Numbered from the stretch's first letter, positions 1-10,103 are shown. The stretch is DNA of 64,000 nt from Improbicoccus devescovinae (GCA_036245095.1 BSWA01000001.1:434001-498000); one strand, 5' to 3'. Numbers and translations: made by a program. The notes: a model not told the origin generated them from the sequence alone.

Positions 1-283
1 CTAACAGCCGCCGGGGGTGACCCTAGGGAAAGTGCGACAGAAAGTAACCACTGCAATTTTAGGTTTATAATTGCAGAAAGGGTGGAAAGGCGAGGTAAGA
101 GCTCACCAGTAATTGGATGACCAATTAGCTACGCAAACCCTATCAGGTGCAACACCGTGAGGTATCATGAAAAAATCTGCTCGATTTGATACAGAGGTGG
201 CAATGAACCAGGATGGCAACACTTGGTCAAGATAGATAATCACTTTTAACAGAATTCGGCTTATTGCACGCTTAGAATCTGGT
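1..283 (+). ncRNA. rnpB: RNase P RNA, 3' part (5' end outside window)
   Basis: This is the catalytic RNA of ribonuclease P, which matures tRNA 5' ends. The bacterial type A core is recognisable: the GTGCGACAGAAAGTAACC segment, the AAGGGTGGAAAGGCGAGG / GTAAGAGCTCACC block at about 78-107, and the 3' signature ACAGAATTCGGCTTATTG near 248-266. The 5' portion, including the first conserved region, lies before base 1. The 3' end is approximate, because the closing P1 helix needs the missing 5' strand. The truncated radA converges on it from the other strand and stops about 20 bases away. Confidence 0.88.
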
Positions 284-301
284 TAAGTTTTTGGGATATA
301 A

Positions 302-1027
302 TTATTTTGAGAAATTATCGAAATATAGTACAACGTCTACTATGTGTTCTAGTACTTTTGGGCCAGCGATTACTCCGTCTTTGTTTATATGACTAACAAT
401 TATCATAGATATTTCTGTTTTTTTGGTGAATTCTAACAAAATATTTGCACATTCTTTTACTTGAGATATACTTCCAGGTAGTGATGTTATATCTTGTTTA
501 CAAATAGTTTGAATTGAATCGATAATTACGAGTCCAGGATTGTGCTTTTTTATATAAAATATTATTTTCTCTATATCTGTTTCAGTTAAAATGAACAATT
601 TTTTTAAATCAAGGCTTAATCTTAATGCTCGCATTTTTATTTGTTGCCCAGATTCTTCTCCGGATATATAAATTACGTCAATATTTTGTATATTGTTACA
701 AATTTGTAATAATAGAGTTGATTTACCGATACCTGGCGCGCCGCCTAACAGGATTAATGAGCCTTTTACTAAACCGCCTCCAAGAAGTTTATCGAATTCA
801 GGCATATTTGTTTTATATCTTATATTTTGGTTAATTTCTATTTCACATGCTTTTATAGGTGGATTTTCATATTTTGTTATATTTTTATAGCTTTTTTTTG
901 TTGATTTATCACAAATTTCTTCAACCATGGTATTCCCTTGCCCACAACACGGGCATTTTCCAGACCATTTTGCTGAGGTATATCCACAATCGTTGCACAC
1001 GAAAACAGTTTTTTGGTTATTAAGCAT
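302..1027 (-). CDS. radA: DNA repair protein RadA/Sms, C-terminally truncated
   Basis: RadA is a RecA-like ATPase that helps process recombination intermediates. This copy has the N-terminal C4 zinc finger (CNDCGY...CPCCGQG, residues about 11-30), a Walker A motif GGAPGIGKST near residue 95 and the Walker B region IIDSIQT. It stops at residue 241, directly after VVLYFDNF, whereas the family is normally about 450 residues. The RadA-specific KNRFG motif and the Lon-like C-terminal domain are absent. No continuation is possible downstream, since rnpB begins about 20 bases on. It follows recG on the same strand after a 35-base gap. It is either a pseudogene or a minimal ATPase-only form. Confidence 0.85.
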   Translation of the reverse strand: MLNNQKTVFVCNDCGYTSAKWSGKCPCCGQGNTMVEEICDKSTKKSYKNITKYENPPIKACEIEINQNIRYKTNMPEFDKLLGGGLVKGSLILLGGAPGIGKSTLLLQICNNIQNIDVIYISGEESGQQIKMRALRLSLDLKKLFILTETDIEKIIFYIKKHNPGLVIIDSIQTICKQDITSLPGSISQVKECANILLEFTKKTEISMIIVSHINKDGVIAGPKVLEHIVDVVLYFDNFSK

Positions 1028-1062
1028 AATAAAATTCCTATTATTTTGTTTTTTTGTTATTT

Positions 1063-3330
1063 TTATATACTTTCTAGAAGATTTGCTATTTTTTTTCTTA
1101 TAAATTTCATTTCAAGTAAAGATAAATCTGGAGTTATTTTTATTATTTCTTTTGATGCTTGGTTGCAATCTTTTATAATTTCATCGTTTTTTAATGCTTC
1201 TATTAAATTAATGTTAAAATTGCCATGTTGTTTTTTCCCGAAAAACTCTCCTGGCCCGCGTTGTTCTAGATCTTTACTAGCAAGATAAAAACCGTCGTTT
1301 GATTTTTTCATTACTGATAATCTTTTAACAGCATCTCCCCATTTTGATTCTGAAATTAAAATACAATAAGATTCTTGATTTCCTCTTCCTATTCGGCCAC
1401 GAAGTTGGTGCAAAGTCGCTAATCCGAACCTTTCTGCATTTTCTATAATCATAACGGATGCATTTGCGACGTCAATACCTACTTCTATTACTGTAGTAGA
1501 TATTAATAATTTAATATTACCTTGGTGAAAATTACTCATAATTTCAGTTTTATCTAATTTTTTTAGTTTACTATGTATAATTTCGGTCTTAAATTTTTTT
1601 ATAAATTCATCAGACAAAAATTTTTTTTTATAACTTTCAACCGAAACAAGATTTAATTTTTTTTTGTCATTATTGACTAAATTAATATTGTTTTCTTCAA
1701 TTATTTCGTCTGTTATTACCGGACATATAATATATGCTTGAGCACCTTCTTTTAATTTTGTATGTAAAAATTCAAGCGCTTTAGATCTTTGTTCGCTATT
1801 TATAACAAAAGTTTTAACTTTTTTTCTTCCTGGAGGAAGTTCGTTTAAAATTGAAAAATCCAAATCGCCATAAAAAACTAAGGCCAAACTTCTTGGAATG
1901 GGGGTTGCTGACATTACAAGCATATGCGGATTTGAACCTTTAGAAATAAGTGCAGACCGCTGTTCTATGCCGAATCGATGTTGTTCGTCAGTAACCACAA
2001 AAACAAGGCTGGTAAATTCTAATTTTTGTGAAATAAGACAATGAGTCCCAATAACAATAGTTGGCATTCCTAAAAGCAAACGCCTATTAATCGCATCTTT
2101 TTGTTTTTTAGGTGTACAACCTGTTATTATATATATAAATTCCGAGATCTCTAGATGCTTGACATTTTTGAAATTTTCTGAAAAATTTTTATAATGCTGT
2201 AATGCAAGAATTTCGGTGGGAACCATTATCGCGCACTGCATACCATTTTTTATAATATTATAGGCTAGTGCCATGGCTATAATTGTTTTGCCTGAACCTA
2301 CGTCTCCTTGCAAAAGGCGTCTCATTGCGGATGTACGTGACATCATGTCGTGAGTGCACTCTTTTATTGCTGTTTTTTGTGCGTTAGTTAGGCGAAATGG
2401 AACGGTTTCAAGAAATTCATCTGAGTAATTTTTTATAGGATATGTTTTAAATTCTTCTTGACAACTTGTTTTTTTCGGTATATAATTTTTTTTGTCTCTA
2501 TAAAAAGAGAGTTGCTCTGGCGTGGAAATTTGTGAATTTTTTTGAGTATTTGTTTGTGAATTTTTACTAAAAAAATTAATAACTGATGGACAAATTGGTA
2601 TCTTATTTTTTATGACATACATGGCAAGACACCATGTTAATAATTCTTCAAATGTTAAACGTTTTATTGCGGCATTTACATCTTCGAATGTCTCGGGAAA
2701 ATGCATTTTTTTAATTGCTAAATCTAGCGAAATCAGATGAAATTTTTTTGTCAAAAATTCAGGTAAAGTTTCTTTGACATCAATAAGCTTAATAGCTTCC
2801 TGAATTGCTCGCATTATTCGCCAAGATGGTAACCCTTGAGTTTGTGCATAAATCGGCACTAATTTGAAATTTTGTGAATTATTCTTAGAAATGTTCCTGA
2901 TTTTAGGTGAAATTATTTCAAAAGCCGTCTTTTTGGCCAATACTTTTCCCATGACTAAACAAGTGTCATTGGTTTTTAATGACTTAGCAATATTTTTATT
3001 ATCGAAGAATATAATATTCACAATTTCTTCGTCTGATGTTGCGATAATTCTGTATATTTTTTTCCCAGTTCTGGTGGGAATATAAGTTGATTCTTTAATT
3101 ATAGTTATTTGAATTACTGTATTGCCTTCGTTCGCTGTCGCGCTGTATATACTCGAAATTTCGGCCCAATTTTCATAACTAATAGGTCGGTATAACACCA
3201 ATGAGCCAATAGTATTGATTCCTAGTTTATTAAATAATACCGCGCTTTTAGCTCCGACATATTTTAAATCTTTTATGCTAGAAGTGTATAAAGACATTGG
3301 GTTAGTCCTTGATTTTATAAATGAATTCAT
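1063..3330 (-). CDS. recG: ATP-dependent DNA helicase RecG
   Basis: RecG is the branch-migration helicase that remodels stalled forks and Holliday junctions. At 755 residues it is slightly longer than usual. The order is an N-terminal OB/wedge domain (about 60-170), Walker A LLQGDVGSGKT near 338, the DEQH box TDEQHRFG near 445, motif III MSATPIPRSL, and QLRGRIGRGNQ near 641. The C-terminal region FFGKKQHG is also family-like. The first Met (3330) and a second at codon 12 are both possible starts. It probably shares a transcript with the truncated radA downstream. Confidence 0.95.
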   Translation of the reverse strand: MNSFIKSRTNPMSLYTSSIKDLKYVGAKSAVLFNKLGINTIGSLVLYRPISYENWAEISSIYSATANEGNTVIQITIIKESTYIPTRTGKKIYRIIATSDEEIVNIIFFDNKNIAKSLKTNDTCLVMGKVLAKKTAFEIISPKIRNISKNNSQNFKLVPIYAQTQGLPSWRIMRAIQEAIKLIDVKETLPEFLTKKFHLISLDLAIKKMHFPETFEDVNAAIKRLTFEELLTWCLAMYVIKNKIPICPSVINFFSKNSQTNTQKNSQISTPEQLSFYRDKKNYIPKKTSCQEEFKTYPIKNYSDEFLETVPFRLTNAQKTAIKECTHDMMSRTSAMRRLLQGDVGSGKTIIAMALAYNIIKNGMQCAIMVPTEILALQHYKNFSENFKNVKHLEISEFIYIITGCTPKKQKDAINRRLLLGMPTIVIGTHCLISQKLEFTSLVFVVTDEQHRFGIEQRSALISKGSNPHMLVMSATPIPRSLALVFYGDLDFSILNELPPGRKKVKTFVINSEQRSKALEFLHTKLKEGAQAYIICPVITDEIIEENNINLVNNDKKKLNLVSVESYKKKFLSDEFIKKFKTEIIHSKLKKLDKTEIMSNFHQGNIKLLISTTVIEVGIDVANASVMIIENAERFGLATLHQLRGRIGRGNQESYCILISESKWGDAVKRLSVMKKSNDGFYLASKDLEQRGPGEFFGKKQHGNFNINLIEALKNDEIIKDCNQASKEIIKITPDLSLLEMKFIRKKIANLLESI

Positions 3331-3666
3331 TCGGTGAATTTTGTGGATAATTAATAATTTATGCGGGTTTTATAGCGAAAAAATATGCATATTAATTAAT
3401 TTATGCGTCGAGATTTATAAAAGAAAAAGTTATAAATATCGAATATTGCTGAAAATTAAGAAATATTTCTTAATAATTGTAAATAATAAATGTATTTTTT
3501 GAAAAAGCAATTTTTTTTTATTTTTTTGTATATTTTCATATTTTTTATAATTTTATTTTAATATTTATGTTTGTTTATACATATTTTTTCGTTTTTTTAA
3601 AAAAATAGTTGACCTTTTTTAAAAAATAAATACAATTTTCAAAGAGTGTGGAGAGTTTTGATTTGT
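3331..3666. other. AT-rich divergent intergenic region
   Basis: This region lies between the divergent recG and rlmN genes. It is very AT-rich, with long T and A runs at 3508-3545 and 3590-3630. I see no open reading frame or RNA gene. It holds the proposed rlmN promoter. Confidence 0.6.
3609..3636 (+). promoter_or_regulatory. Sigma-A type promoter for the rlmN-prkC-alaS-miaA run
   Basis: TTGACC at 3609-3614 and TACAAT at 3631-3636 are separated by 16 bases. This lies just upstream of the rlmN ribosome binding site. Match to consensus is good, but the whole region is AT-rich, so chance matches are possible. Confidence 0.55.
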
Positions 3667-4707
3667 ATGAGGAGTGGTCATGAAGTTAAAAAAGATATTA
3701 AATCAATGAGTTTTGGCGAATTGGAGAAAGATTTCAATGCAATAGGCTTTAAAAAGTACAGGGCTTTACAAATATTTAGATGGCTTAATTCTGGTGTTTC
3801 GCAGTTTGATGAGATGACTGATATTCCTATTGAAACTAGACGTAAATTGGATTTTGAATATGAAATTGTAAATCTTGATATAGTGAAAAAAACGGTTTCT
3901 TCTGATGGTAGCATAAAATATTTATTGCGTTTGTGCGACGCCGAATGTATAGAAACTGTGGTTATGAGTTATAATTATGGTCTTGTAGTTTGCATTTCTA
4001 CACAACTCGGATGTAGGATGAATTGTAGATTTTGCGCGAACTTCGGGAGTGGCTTTGTTAGAAATTTGACTGCCGCTGAGATGATTTCGCAAATACAAGT
4101 CGTTAGTAAAGATTTGTGTAAAAGAATTAATAATGTTACGTTAATGGGGATCGGGGAACCTTTTGATAATTACGAAAACGTAATGGTTTTTTTGAAATTG
4201 ATTACTTTTGAAAAAGGGATGAATATTGGTGCGCGGCATGTTACTGTTTCAACGTGCGGGCTGGCCGATAAGATCGAGATGTTTGCGCGTGAAAAAATGG
4301 CTGTTTCTTTGTCTGTTTCTTTGCATGCTTCTAATAATTTTACTAGGTCGAAAATAATGCCTGTGAATAACCGTTATGGAATTACGGAATTATTAAATTC
4401 TTGTAAATATTACATATCAAAAACTAATCATAGAATTACGTTTGAATATATAATGATAGAAGATTTTAATGATAGTATAAATGATGCATTAAATTTGGGC
4501 AAACTAATAAAGAATATCTTATGCCATGTGAATCTTATTCCGGCTAATTTTGTTGAAGGTTCTGGATTTTCGCCTAGTTCTAAGGAAAATATTAATAAGT
4601 TTTTTAATATATTAGTCGGTATGAAATTAAGTGTTACGATTAGAAGAAGTCTTGGCGTGGATATTAATGCTTCGTGCGGGCAGCTCAGAAAATTAAATTT
4701 ATGTTAA
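3667..4707 (+). CDS. rlmN: 23S rRNA (adenine-2503-C2)-methyltransferase RlmN
   Basis: This radical SAM enzyme methylates A2503 of 23S rRNA (and A37 of some tRNAs). The [4Fe-4S] motif CRMNCRFC puts cysteines at about 116, 120 and 123. The methyl-carrying catalytic Cys is in ASCGQL near residue 337. GIGEPFDN, near residue 165, matches the family's GxGEP signature. The frame is open from a GTG at 3646, but the ATG at 3667, preceded by GGAGA at 3650-3654, is the better start. In Firmicutes rlmN is usually followed by prpC and then prkC; here prkC follows directly after 17 bases. Confidence 0.94.
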   Translation: MRSGHEVKKDIKSMSFGELEKDFNAIGFKKYRALQIFRWLNSGVSQFDEMTDIPIETRRKLDFEYEIVNLDIVKKTVSSDGSIKYLLRLCDAECIETVVMSYNYGLVVCISTQLGCRMNCRFCANFGSGFVRNLTAAEMISQIQVVSKDLCKRINNVTLMGIGEPFDNYENVMVFLKLITFEKGMNIGARHVTVSTCGLADKIEMFAREKMAVSLSVSLHASNNFTRSKIMPVNNRYGITELLNSCKYYISKTNHRITFEYIMIEDFNDSINDALNLGKLIKNILCHVNLIPANFVEGSGFSPSSKENINKFFNILVGMKLSVTIRRSLGVDINASCGQLRKLNLC

Positions 4708-4724
4708 TAATTTTTTAATTTTTT

Positions 4725-6635
4725 ATGAGTGAGGTGAAACTTTTGGATGAATATATTGGCAAAAGACTTGATGCTAGATATGGGATCCATGAGCTGATTG
4801 GTATCGGTGGAATGGCCACTGTGTATAAAGCTTTTGATTTTATTGAAAAAGAAATAGTTGCTATTAAAATACTCAAAAAAGAATATTTAGATAATACTGA
4901 GTTTGTTCGAAGATTCAGGACTGAGTCGAAAGCTGTTACAGTGCTGTCACATCCGAATGTTGTTAAAATTTTAGATGTCAGTTTTGGGGAAAAAATTCAA
5001 TATATAGTTATGGAATATATTAATGGAATTAATCTTAAAGAATATATTAAAATTAAACAGGAAATCGAGGATTCTAGCGTAATTAGTATAATTAAACAAA
5101 TTTTGTTAGGGTTGAAACATGCTCATGATCAGGGGCTGGTTCATCGTGATATAAAACCACAAAATATTATGCTTTTGCGCGATGGGTCTGTTAAAATTGC
5201 CGATTTTGGGATTGCTAAGTTTTTTAGAAATGAAACTCAAACGTTGACGGAAAAAAGTTTGGGGTCTATACATTATGTTTCACCCGAACAGGCACAGGGA
5301 ATGCCTGTGGATGTTAGAACAGATATTTATTCTGTGGGTGTTGTTTTTTATGAATTGTTAACTCATAGATTACCGTTTGAGGCTGCTAGTCCTGTGTCGG
5401 TTGCTCTTATGAAAGTCCAGATGGATCCGCAGAAGCCTAGTAAGATAAATCCCGAAATCCCGGAAACTTTGGAAGGGATAGTTTTGACCGCCATGGAAAA
5501 GGATGTTAAGCTTAGATATCAAAAGGTTGAGTCTATGTTTAAAGATATACAAAATTTTGAGCGCGGATTTGAAATAAATTTTAGTAATATTAACAAAAAT
5601 ATAATTGGAGAAGAAGAAAAAATTGTTAAAAATAAACAAATAATTGAAGGCAAAAAAAAACGTGCACTTATGATATCAAGCGGAATTATTATTACTGTCG
5701 TTTTATTTTGTTTGGCATTTATGTTTATGACTATGTTTACTCCGTATGGTTTAAGTAGTGCTCGAGATGTGGATATTCCTGATTTTGTTGGCATGCATTT
5801 GAGCGATCTTGAAAATGAAAATTATAAATTTCATTGGAAAATTGATTCGGTTTATGATTCTGGTAAGCCTCAGGGTGTGATTTTGGCACAAGATCCTGTT
5901 GCTGGGTCTAAGAAAATTAAATCTGGATCTACTATTGTTTTGAAAGTTAATAGTTCTGGAGTTTTAGTTGAGGTCCCTGTTTTAGGTGGGCTGACTCAGG
6001 AGACTGCTTTGGCTAAATTAAATAATATTAAGCTTAAATATGAAGTAAAAACTGTGTATGATGAGCTGATCCCAGCAGGATTGGTGATTCATTCGGATCC
6101 GGTGCAGGGGACCAAAATCATGATAGATTCAAATGTTGTGGTTTATGTGAGTAAAGGTCCAGAGCCTAAATTGGTTATTATGCCTGATATTATTGGGAAA
6201 TCTCTTGCTGAAGCTAAAGAACTTATTGTTTCTGCTGGTCTGAAATTTTCAGGCGATATAATTTATGAAGGCAGTGATTATGCGAAAGATACTGTGATTT
6301 CATCTGAGCCGGTGGCTGGTGTCGAAATCGAGCAAAATACGGCGGTTAGAGTTGTAGCTAGTTCTGGAATACCAAAAGAAAAAAATGTTGAAATTAATGT
6401 GCCGTTTGGCAAATTCGCGGAGCTCGGGGCTGATATTTATGTTGATATTTATTTGGATGGCACGTATACTAGTAGCGAGCGAATAGATCCAACTGTTGTT
6501 AATTATAAGATATATCAATTTAGGGGTAGTCAAGGCGAAAAAGATGTTACTATTAAAATTAATAGTATGCTTTATAAGCGTTATAAAATTAATTTTGATG
6601 AAGGTCGGGCTTTTGAAGTTAATTTGCAAAGTTAA
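4725..6635 (+). CDS. prkC: PASTA-domain Ser/Thr protein kinase PrkC
   Basis: A membrane Hanks-type kinase that senses peptidoglycan fragments. The kinase domain spans about 1-270: glycine loop GIGGMATVYK, HRDIKPQN near 140, DFG near 160, SPEQAQG in the activation segment. One membrane helix lies at about 313-338, followed by three PASTA repeats (about 347-412, 414-482, 485-552) and a C-terminal beta-rich tail. A TTG at 4743, with GAGGTG at 4731-4736 six bases upstream, is an attractive alternative start and would begin LDEYIGKRL, as in relatives. The partner phosphatase PrpC, normally between rlmN and prkC, is missing here. Confidence 0.94.
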   Translation: MSEVKLLDEYIGKRLDARYGIHELIGIGGMATVYKAFDFIEKEIVAIKILKKEYLDNTEFVRRFRTESKAVTVLSHPNVVKILDVSFGEKIQYIVMEYINGINLKEYIKIKQEIEDSSVISIIKQILLGLKHAHDQGLVHRDIKPQNIMLLRDGSVKIADFGIAKFFRNETQTLTEKSLGSIHYVSPEQAQGMPVDVRTDIYSVGVVFYELLTHRLPFEAASPVSVALMKVQMDPQKPSKINPEIPETLEGIVLTAMEKDVKLRYQKVESMFKDIQNFERGFEINFSNINKNIIGEEEKIVKNKQIIEGKKKRALMISSGIIITVVLFCLAFMFMTMFTPYGLSSARDVDIPDFVGMHLSDLENENYKFHWKIDSVYDSGKPQGVILAQDPVAGSKKIKSGSTIVLKVNSSGVLVEVPVLGGLTQETALAKLNNIKLKYEVKTVYDELIPAGLVIHSDPVQGTKIMIDSNVVVYVSKGPEPKLVIMPDIIGKSLAEAKELIVSAGLKFSGDIIYEGSDYAKDTVISSEPVAGVEIEQNTAVRVVASSGIPKEKNVEINVPFGKFAELGADIYVDIYLDGTYTSSERIDPTVVNYKIYQFRGSQGEKDVTIKINSMLYKRYKINFDEGRAFEVNLQS

Positions 6636-6663
6636 ATATTAGTTAATGTTTCGGGGGTAATGT

Positions 6664-9327
6664 ATGCATGAGGTTTCTTCGCGTGAAATTATAAATAGTT
6701 TTTTGGATTTTTTTACTAAAAATGGGCATTTAAAAATTGATAATTCGTCTATTATACCCAAAAATGATCCTACTTTGTTATTTATAAATTCTGGCATGGC
6801 TGCGATTAAAAATTATTTCACAGGTAAAGAAAAGCCGGTAAACCCTGAAATTTGCAATGTTCAGACTTGTATTCGGACTATAGATATAGATGAAGTTGGT
6901 GATCGGCATCATTTGACGAGTTTTCATATGCTTGGGAATTGGTCTATAAATGGTAGATATTTCAAAAATGGTGCTATCGGTTTGGCATTTGAATTTATAA
7001 CTAAAAATTTAGGAATCCCGATAGAAAAATTGTATGTCTCTGTGTTTGCGGGTAACAAAGAATTAGGGCTTGAATTTGATGATGAATCTAAAAAAACATG
7101 GATTGAATTAGGTATAAATAAAAATCGAGTTTTGAGTTTTGGAATGGATGATAATTTTTGGGGTCCAACTGGGGAAACTGGTCCTTGTGGCCCGTGTACT
7201 GAGGTTTTTTATGACACGGGAGTTGGCGCTGATTATCAGGGTTCTGGTGATTTTGATACTAAAAGATATATAGAAATTTGGAACGCTGGCGTTTTTATGA
7301 TGCTTAATAAAACCGAAAATTTGGATTTTGTGTCGCTTCCTTTTAAAAGTGTCGATGCCGGTGCTGGTTTAGAAAGATTTGCCATGGTTATTGGAGGCCA
7401 TGATTCTGTGTATGAAACCGATCTCCTAAGTCCTATTAAATTTCAGATTGAAGCGCTTTTTAATGTCAGAAATTTACCGCAAAATATGGAGGAAGTTTTT
7501 GAGAAAAATATGAGAATTTTAACCGATCATTTGCGAACTACTGTTTTGATTCTTGCTTCGAAAATACGGCCTGCTAACGAGAGCCGTGGGTATATTCCTA
7601 GAAAATTGATAAGAAAATGTATTGCAATTTCTCAGAAGACATCTAACTTTTGCGGTATGACATATTCACCTAATTTGCTGCCTGTGGTTGAATTTATTTT
7701 GGATAATTTTAATGATATTTATCCGGATTTTATTACAAATAAAAAGTTTGTTCTTGATCAGTTTAATCTTGAAGTTACAAAATTCGAATCTGTTGTCCAG
7801 GATGGATTAGAAAAATTGTTGGAGCATAAGAATAAATTAAATCTTGAGATTTCTGGCGATTTTGCGTTTGATTTGGTTACTACTTTTGGATTACCATTTG
7901 AGATTATTCGGGATTTTGCTCTTGAAAATAATTTAAAATTGGATGGAGAAAAATATAATAAAAATCTAGAAAATCATAGGAATATTTCTAAATTCGTTGA
8001 CAAGTCTGAACGCAGTATAGATGAGGTTTTAGAGAAAATTTATAGTAAAATTCCTCCAGATAATGAAACGAATTTTGTGGGCTATGATAATGAGGTAGTT
8101 ACAGCTAAAATATACAAAATTTTTTCAGATACAGGCGAAGAAATATGTAATATTTCTAATCAAAAAAAGGTATTTTTAATTTTTAATAATACTACTTTGT
8201 ATGCAAAAGCCGGCGGTCAGGATTATGATAAGGGCATTATATTTTCTTATGATTATATAACTCTGGCAGATATAACAGGTTGTTTTAAAAAAAATGGAGT
8301 CTATGTACATTGTTGTGAGATGCGTTGCGGAAATTTGTCTGTAGGCGATAGCATTACTATTGGTTTAGATTTTTCTAGAAGAAAAAAACTTTCGCGTGCT
8401 CATTCTGCTACTCATTTATTGCATAGTGTGCTTAGAAAAATGTTTGGAAATGAGTTAGAGCAGCATGGCTCAAAGGTGGATGAAAATAAACTTAGATTTG
8501 ATTTTAATTATGATGGTAATATTAGTCGTGAAAACATATTGGGAATTGAAAAAGAAGTTAATAAATATATACTAAAAAATTTGAAATGCGAGATTAAAAT
8601 CATGCAACTATCACAAGCTATTAATTACGGTGCTACTGCGATTTTTACGGGAAAATACGATGATATTGTTCGTGTGGTGGTTTTCAAAAATGATGAGTTT
8701 GTAGATTGTGCAGATATAGTTTCTAAGGAACTTTGCGGGGGAACTCACGTTGAATTTAGTTCTCAAATAGGCTTTTTTGTTATCGAGTCAGTTGAAAATA
8801 TCGGTAAGGGAATAAGGCGTATCACAGCTTTTGTTGGAGAAAAGGCTGTTGAATTTTATCAGAATAAAATTTCGATTTTGTATGATTCTACTAAAATTTT
8901 AGGATCAAGTTATGATGATTTTGTGCAAAAATTATCAAAAAAAGTGGCTGTTCCAGATGTGCGGGTGAAAAAATATACTAAAAATTTGGAAAATTCAGAT
9001 CTTGTTTATGCAGATTGTGATATTCCACTTGCATACAAAAAAATCAATGAGCGTCCATCAGTACAGGCGTTGACGAAATTAGCAGAACAAATTAAGGGCG
9101 TAATCGCTGTGATTACGGATGATGGTTCTGTAGAAACTAAAAGTTATGTATCTTTGGCAGTAGCGTCTCATTTGAATTTAAATGCTGGAAAAATTTTAAA
9201 ACAAGTGCTTTCAGGGTTTGATCAAAAGGGAGGTGGAAATAGTGTGAATGCGTATGGTAATTTTGGTAAGATAAATGTCGCTGAGTTTATTGGAAAAATT
9301 GTTGAATTAATACAAAAAAAAATATGA
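6664..9327 (+). CDS. alaS: Alanyl-tRNA synthetase
   Basis: Charges tRNA-Ala and edits mischarged Ser/Gly. At 887 residues it is full length. The class II catalytic core begins with FTKNGH and FINSGMAAIK and includes GPTGETGPCGPC. The editing domain has the HSATH zinc motif near residue 580 and CGGTH near 690. The C-Ala domain ends with a glycine-rich QKGGGNS segment. The start ATG follows a GGGGGT ribosome binding site at 6653-6658. It ends in ATGA, sharing bases with the miaA start, so the two are translationally coupled. Confidence 0.96.
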   Translation: MHEVSSREIINSFLDFFTKNGHLKIDNSSIIPKNDPTLLFINSGMAAIKNYFTGKEKPVNPEICNVQTCIRTIDIDEVGDRHHLTSFHMLGNWSINGRYFKNGAIGLAFEFITKNLGIPIEKLYVSVFAGNKELGLEFDDESKKTWIELGINKNRVLSFGMDDNFWGPTGETGPCGPCTEVFYDTGVGADYQGSGDFDTKRYIEIWNAGVFMMLNKTENLDFVSLPFKSVDAGAGLERFAMVIGGHDSVYETDLLSPIKFQIEALFNVRNLPQNMEEVFEKNMRILTDHLRTTVLILASKIRPANESRGYIPRKLIRKCIAISQKTSNFCGMTYSPNLLPVVEFILDNFNDIYPDFITNKKFVLDQFNLEVTKFESVVQDGLEKLLEHKNKLNLEISGDFAFDLVTTFGLPFEIIRDFALENNLKLDGEKYNKNLENHRNISKFVDKSERSIDEVLEKIYSKIPPDNETNFVGYDNEVVTAKIYKIFSDTGEEICNISNQKKVFLIFNNTTLYAKAGGQDYDKGIIFSYDYITLADITGCFKKNGVYVHCCEMRCGNLSVGDSITIGLDFSRRKKLSRAHSATHLLHSVLRKMFGNELEQHGSKVDENKLRFDFNYDGNISRENILGIEKEVNKYILKNLKCEIKIMQLSQAINYGATAIFTGKYDDIVRVVVFKNDEFVDCADIVSKELCGGTHVEFSSQIGFFVIESVENIGKGIRRITAFVGEKAVEFYQNKISILYDSTKILGSSYDDFVQKLSKKVAVPDVRVKKYTKNLENSDLVYADCDIPLAYKKINERPSVQALTKLAEQIKGVIAVITDDGSVETKSYVSLAVASHLNLNAGKILKQVLSGFDQKGGGNSVNAYGNFGKINVAEFIGKIVELIQKKI

Positions 9328-10082
9328 TTAATAATAAAATTATAGTAATTTTGGGCCCTACTAGTACTGGAAAAACTGATCTCGGGTTTAAGATAGCTGA
9401 AAAACTTAATACAGAAATTATCTCGGCAGACTCGATTCAGGTATATAAAGAATTGAATATTTGTAGTAATAAGCCTAGTGAATATATGTTGAATTGTATT
9501 AGACATTATTTTATAAATTATGTGTCTGTTAGCGAGGCTTATAATTCTGCGCTTTTTACTCGCGATGCGAATATAATATTATCTAAGTTTTTGCGTGAAT
9601 GTAAAATCCCAATTATTGTCGGCGGAACGGGGCTTTATATTTCTGCTTTGTTAAATAATTTTAAGTTCGATGCCTGTGATTTTAAATATAATTATTTTTC
9701 TAAACTTAAATTAAATTCTGTTAAGCATGATTTCTTGAAAATAGGTCTTAATTATCTCGATAGACAAGTTTTGTATCAGAAAATTAATGATAGAGTAGAT
9801 AAAATGATACAAAATGGCTTGGTTGAAGAAGTGAAGTTTGTTAAAAATAATTATAAAATTTCACAGCCTGCAAGCTCTGCTATAGGTTTTAAAGAAATTA
9901 CTGAATATCTGGATCACCAGGTTTGTTTGGATGAATATATAGAATTAATTAAAAAAAATACTAGAAATTATGCTAAAAGACAGATAACTTGGTTTAAAAG
10001 AGAACCAAATGTTAAATGGTTCTTTTTAGATTCTTCTGAAAGTATGGAAAAATTAGATGAATTAATTGAATTTTTATGTTAA
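9324..10082 (+). CDS. miaA: tRNA dimethylallyltransferase MiaA, short form
   Basis: Adds the dimethylallyl group to A37 of tRNAs reading UNN codons. The N-terminal P-loop GPTSTGKTD (residues 9-17), ISADSIQVYKEL and IVGGTGLYI are clear, and KRQITWFKRE lies near the end. At 252 residues it is about 50-60 shorter than typical MiaA. The shortening falls mainly in the middle, around the insertion domain that contacts the anticodon arm, where the QMD-like segment is not obvious. The start overlaps the alaS stop (ATGA). The core motifs are intact, so it is probably functional, but this is not certain. Confidence 0.9.
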   Translation: MINNKIIVILGPTSTGKTDLGFKIAEKLNTEIISADSIQVYKELNICSNKPSEYMLNCIRHYFINYVSVSEAYNSALFTRDANIILSKFLRECKIPIIVGGTGLYISALLNNFKFDACDFKYNYFSKLKLNSVKHDFLKIGLNYLDRQVLYQKINDRVDKMIQNGLVEEVKFVKNNYKISQPASSAIGFKEITEYLDHQVCLDEYIELIKKNTRNYAKRQITWFKREPNVKWFFLDSSESMEKLDELIEFLC

Positions 10083-10103
10083 TTTTAGTTTAATATTACC
10101 TAA

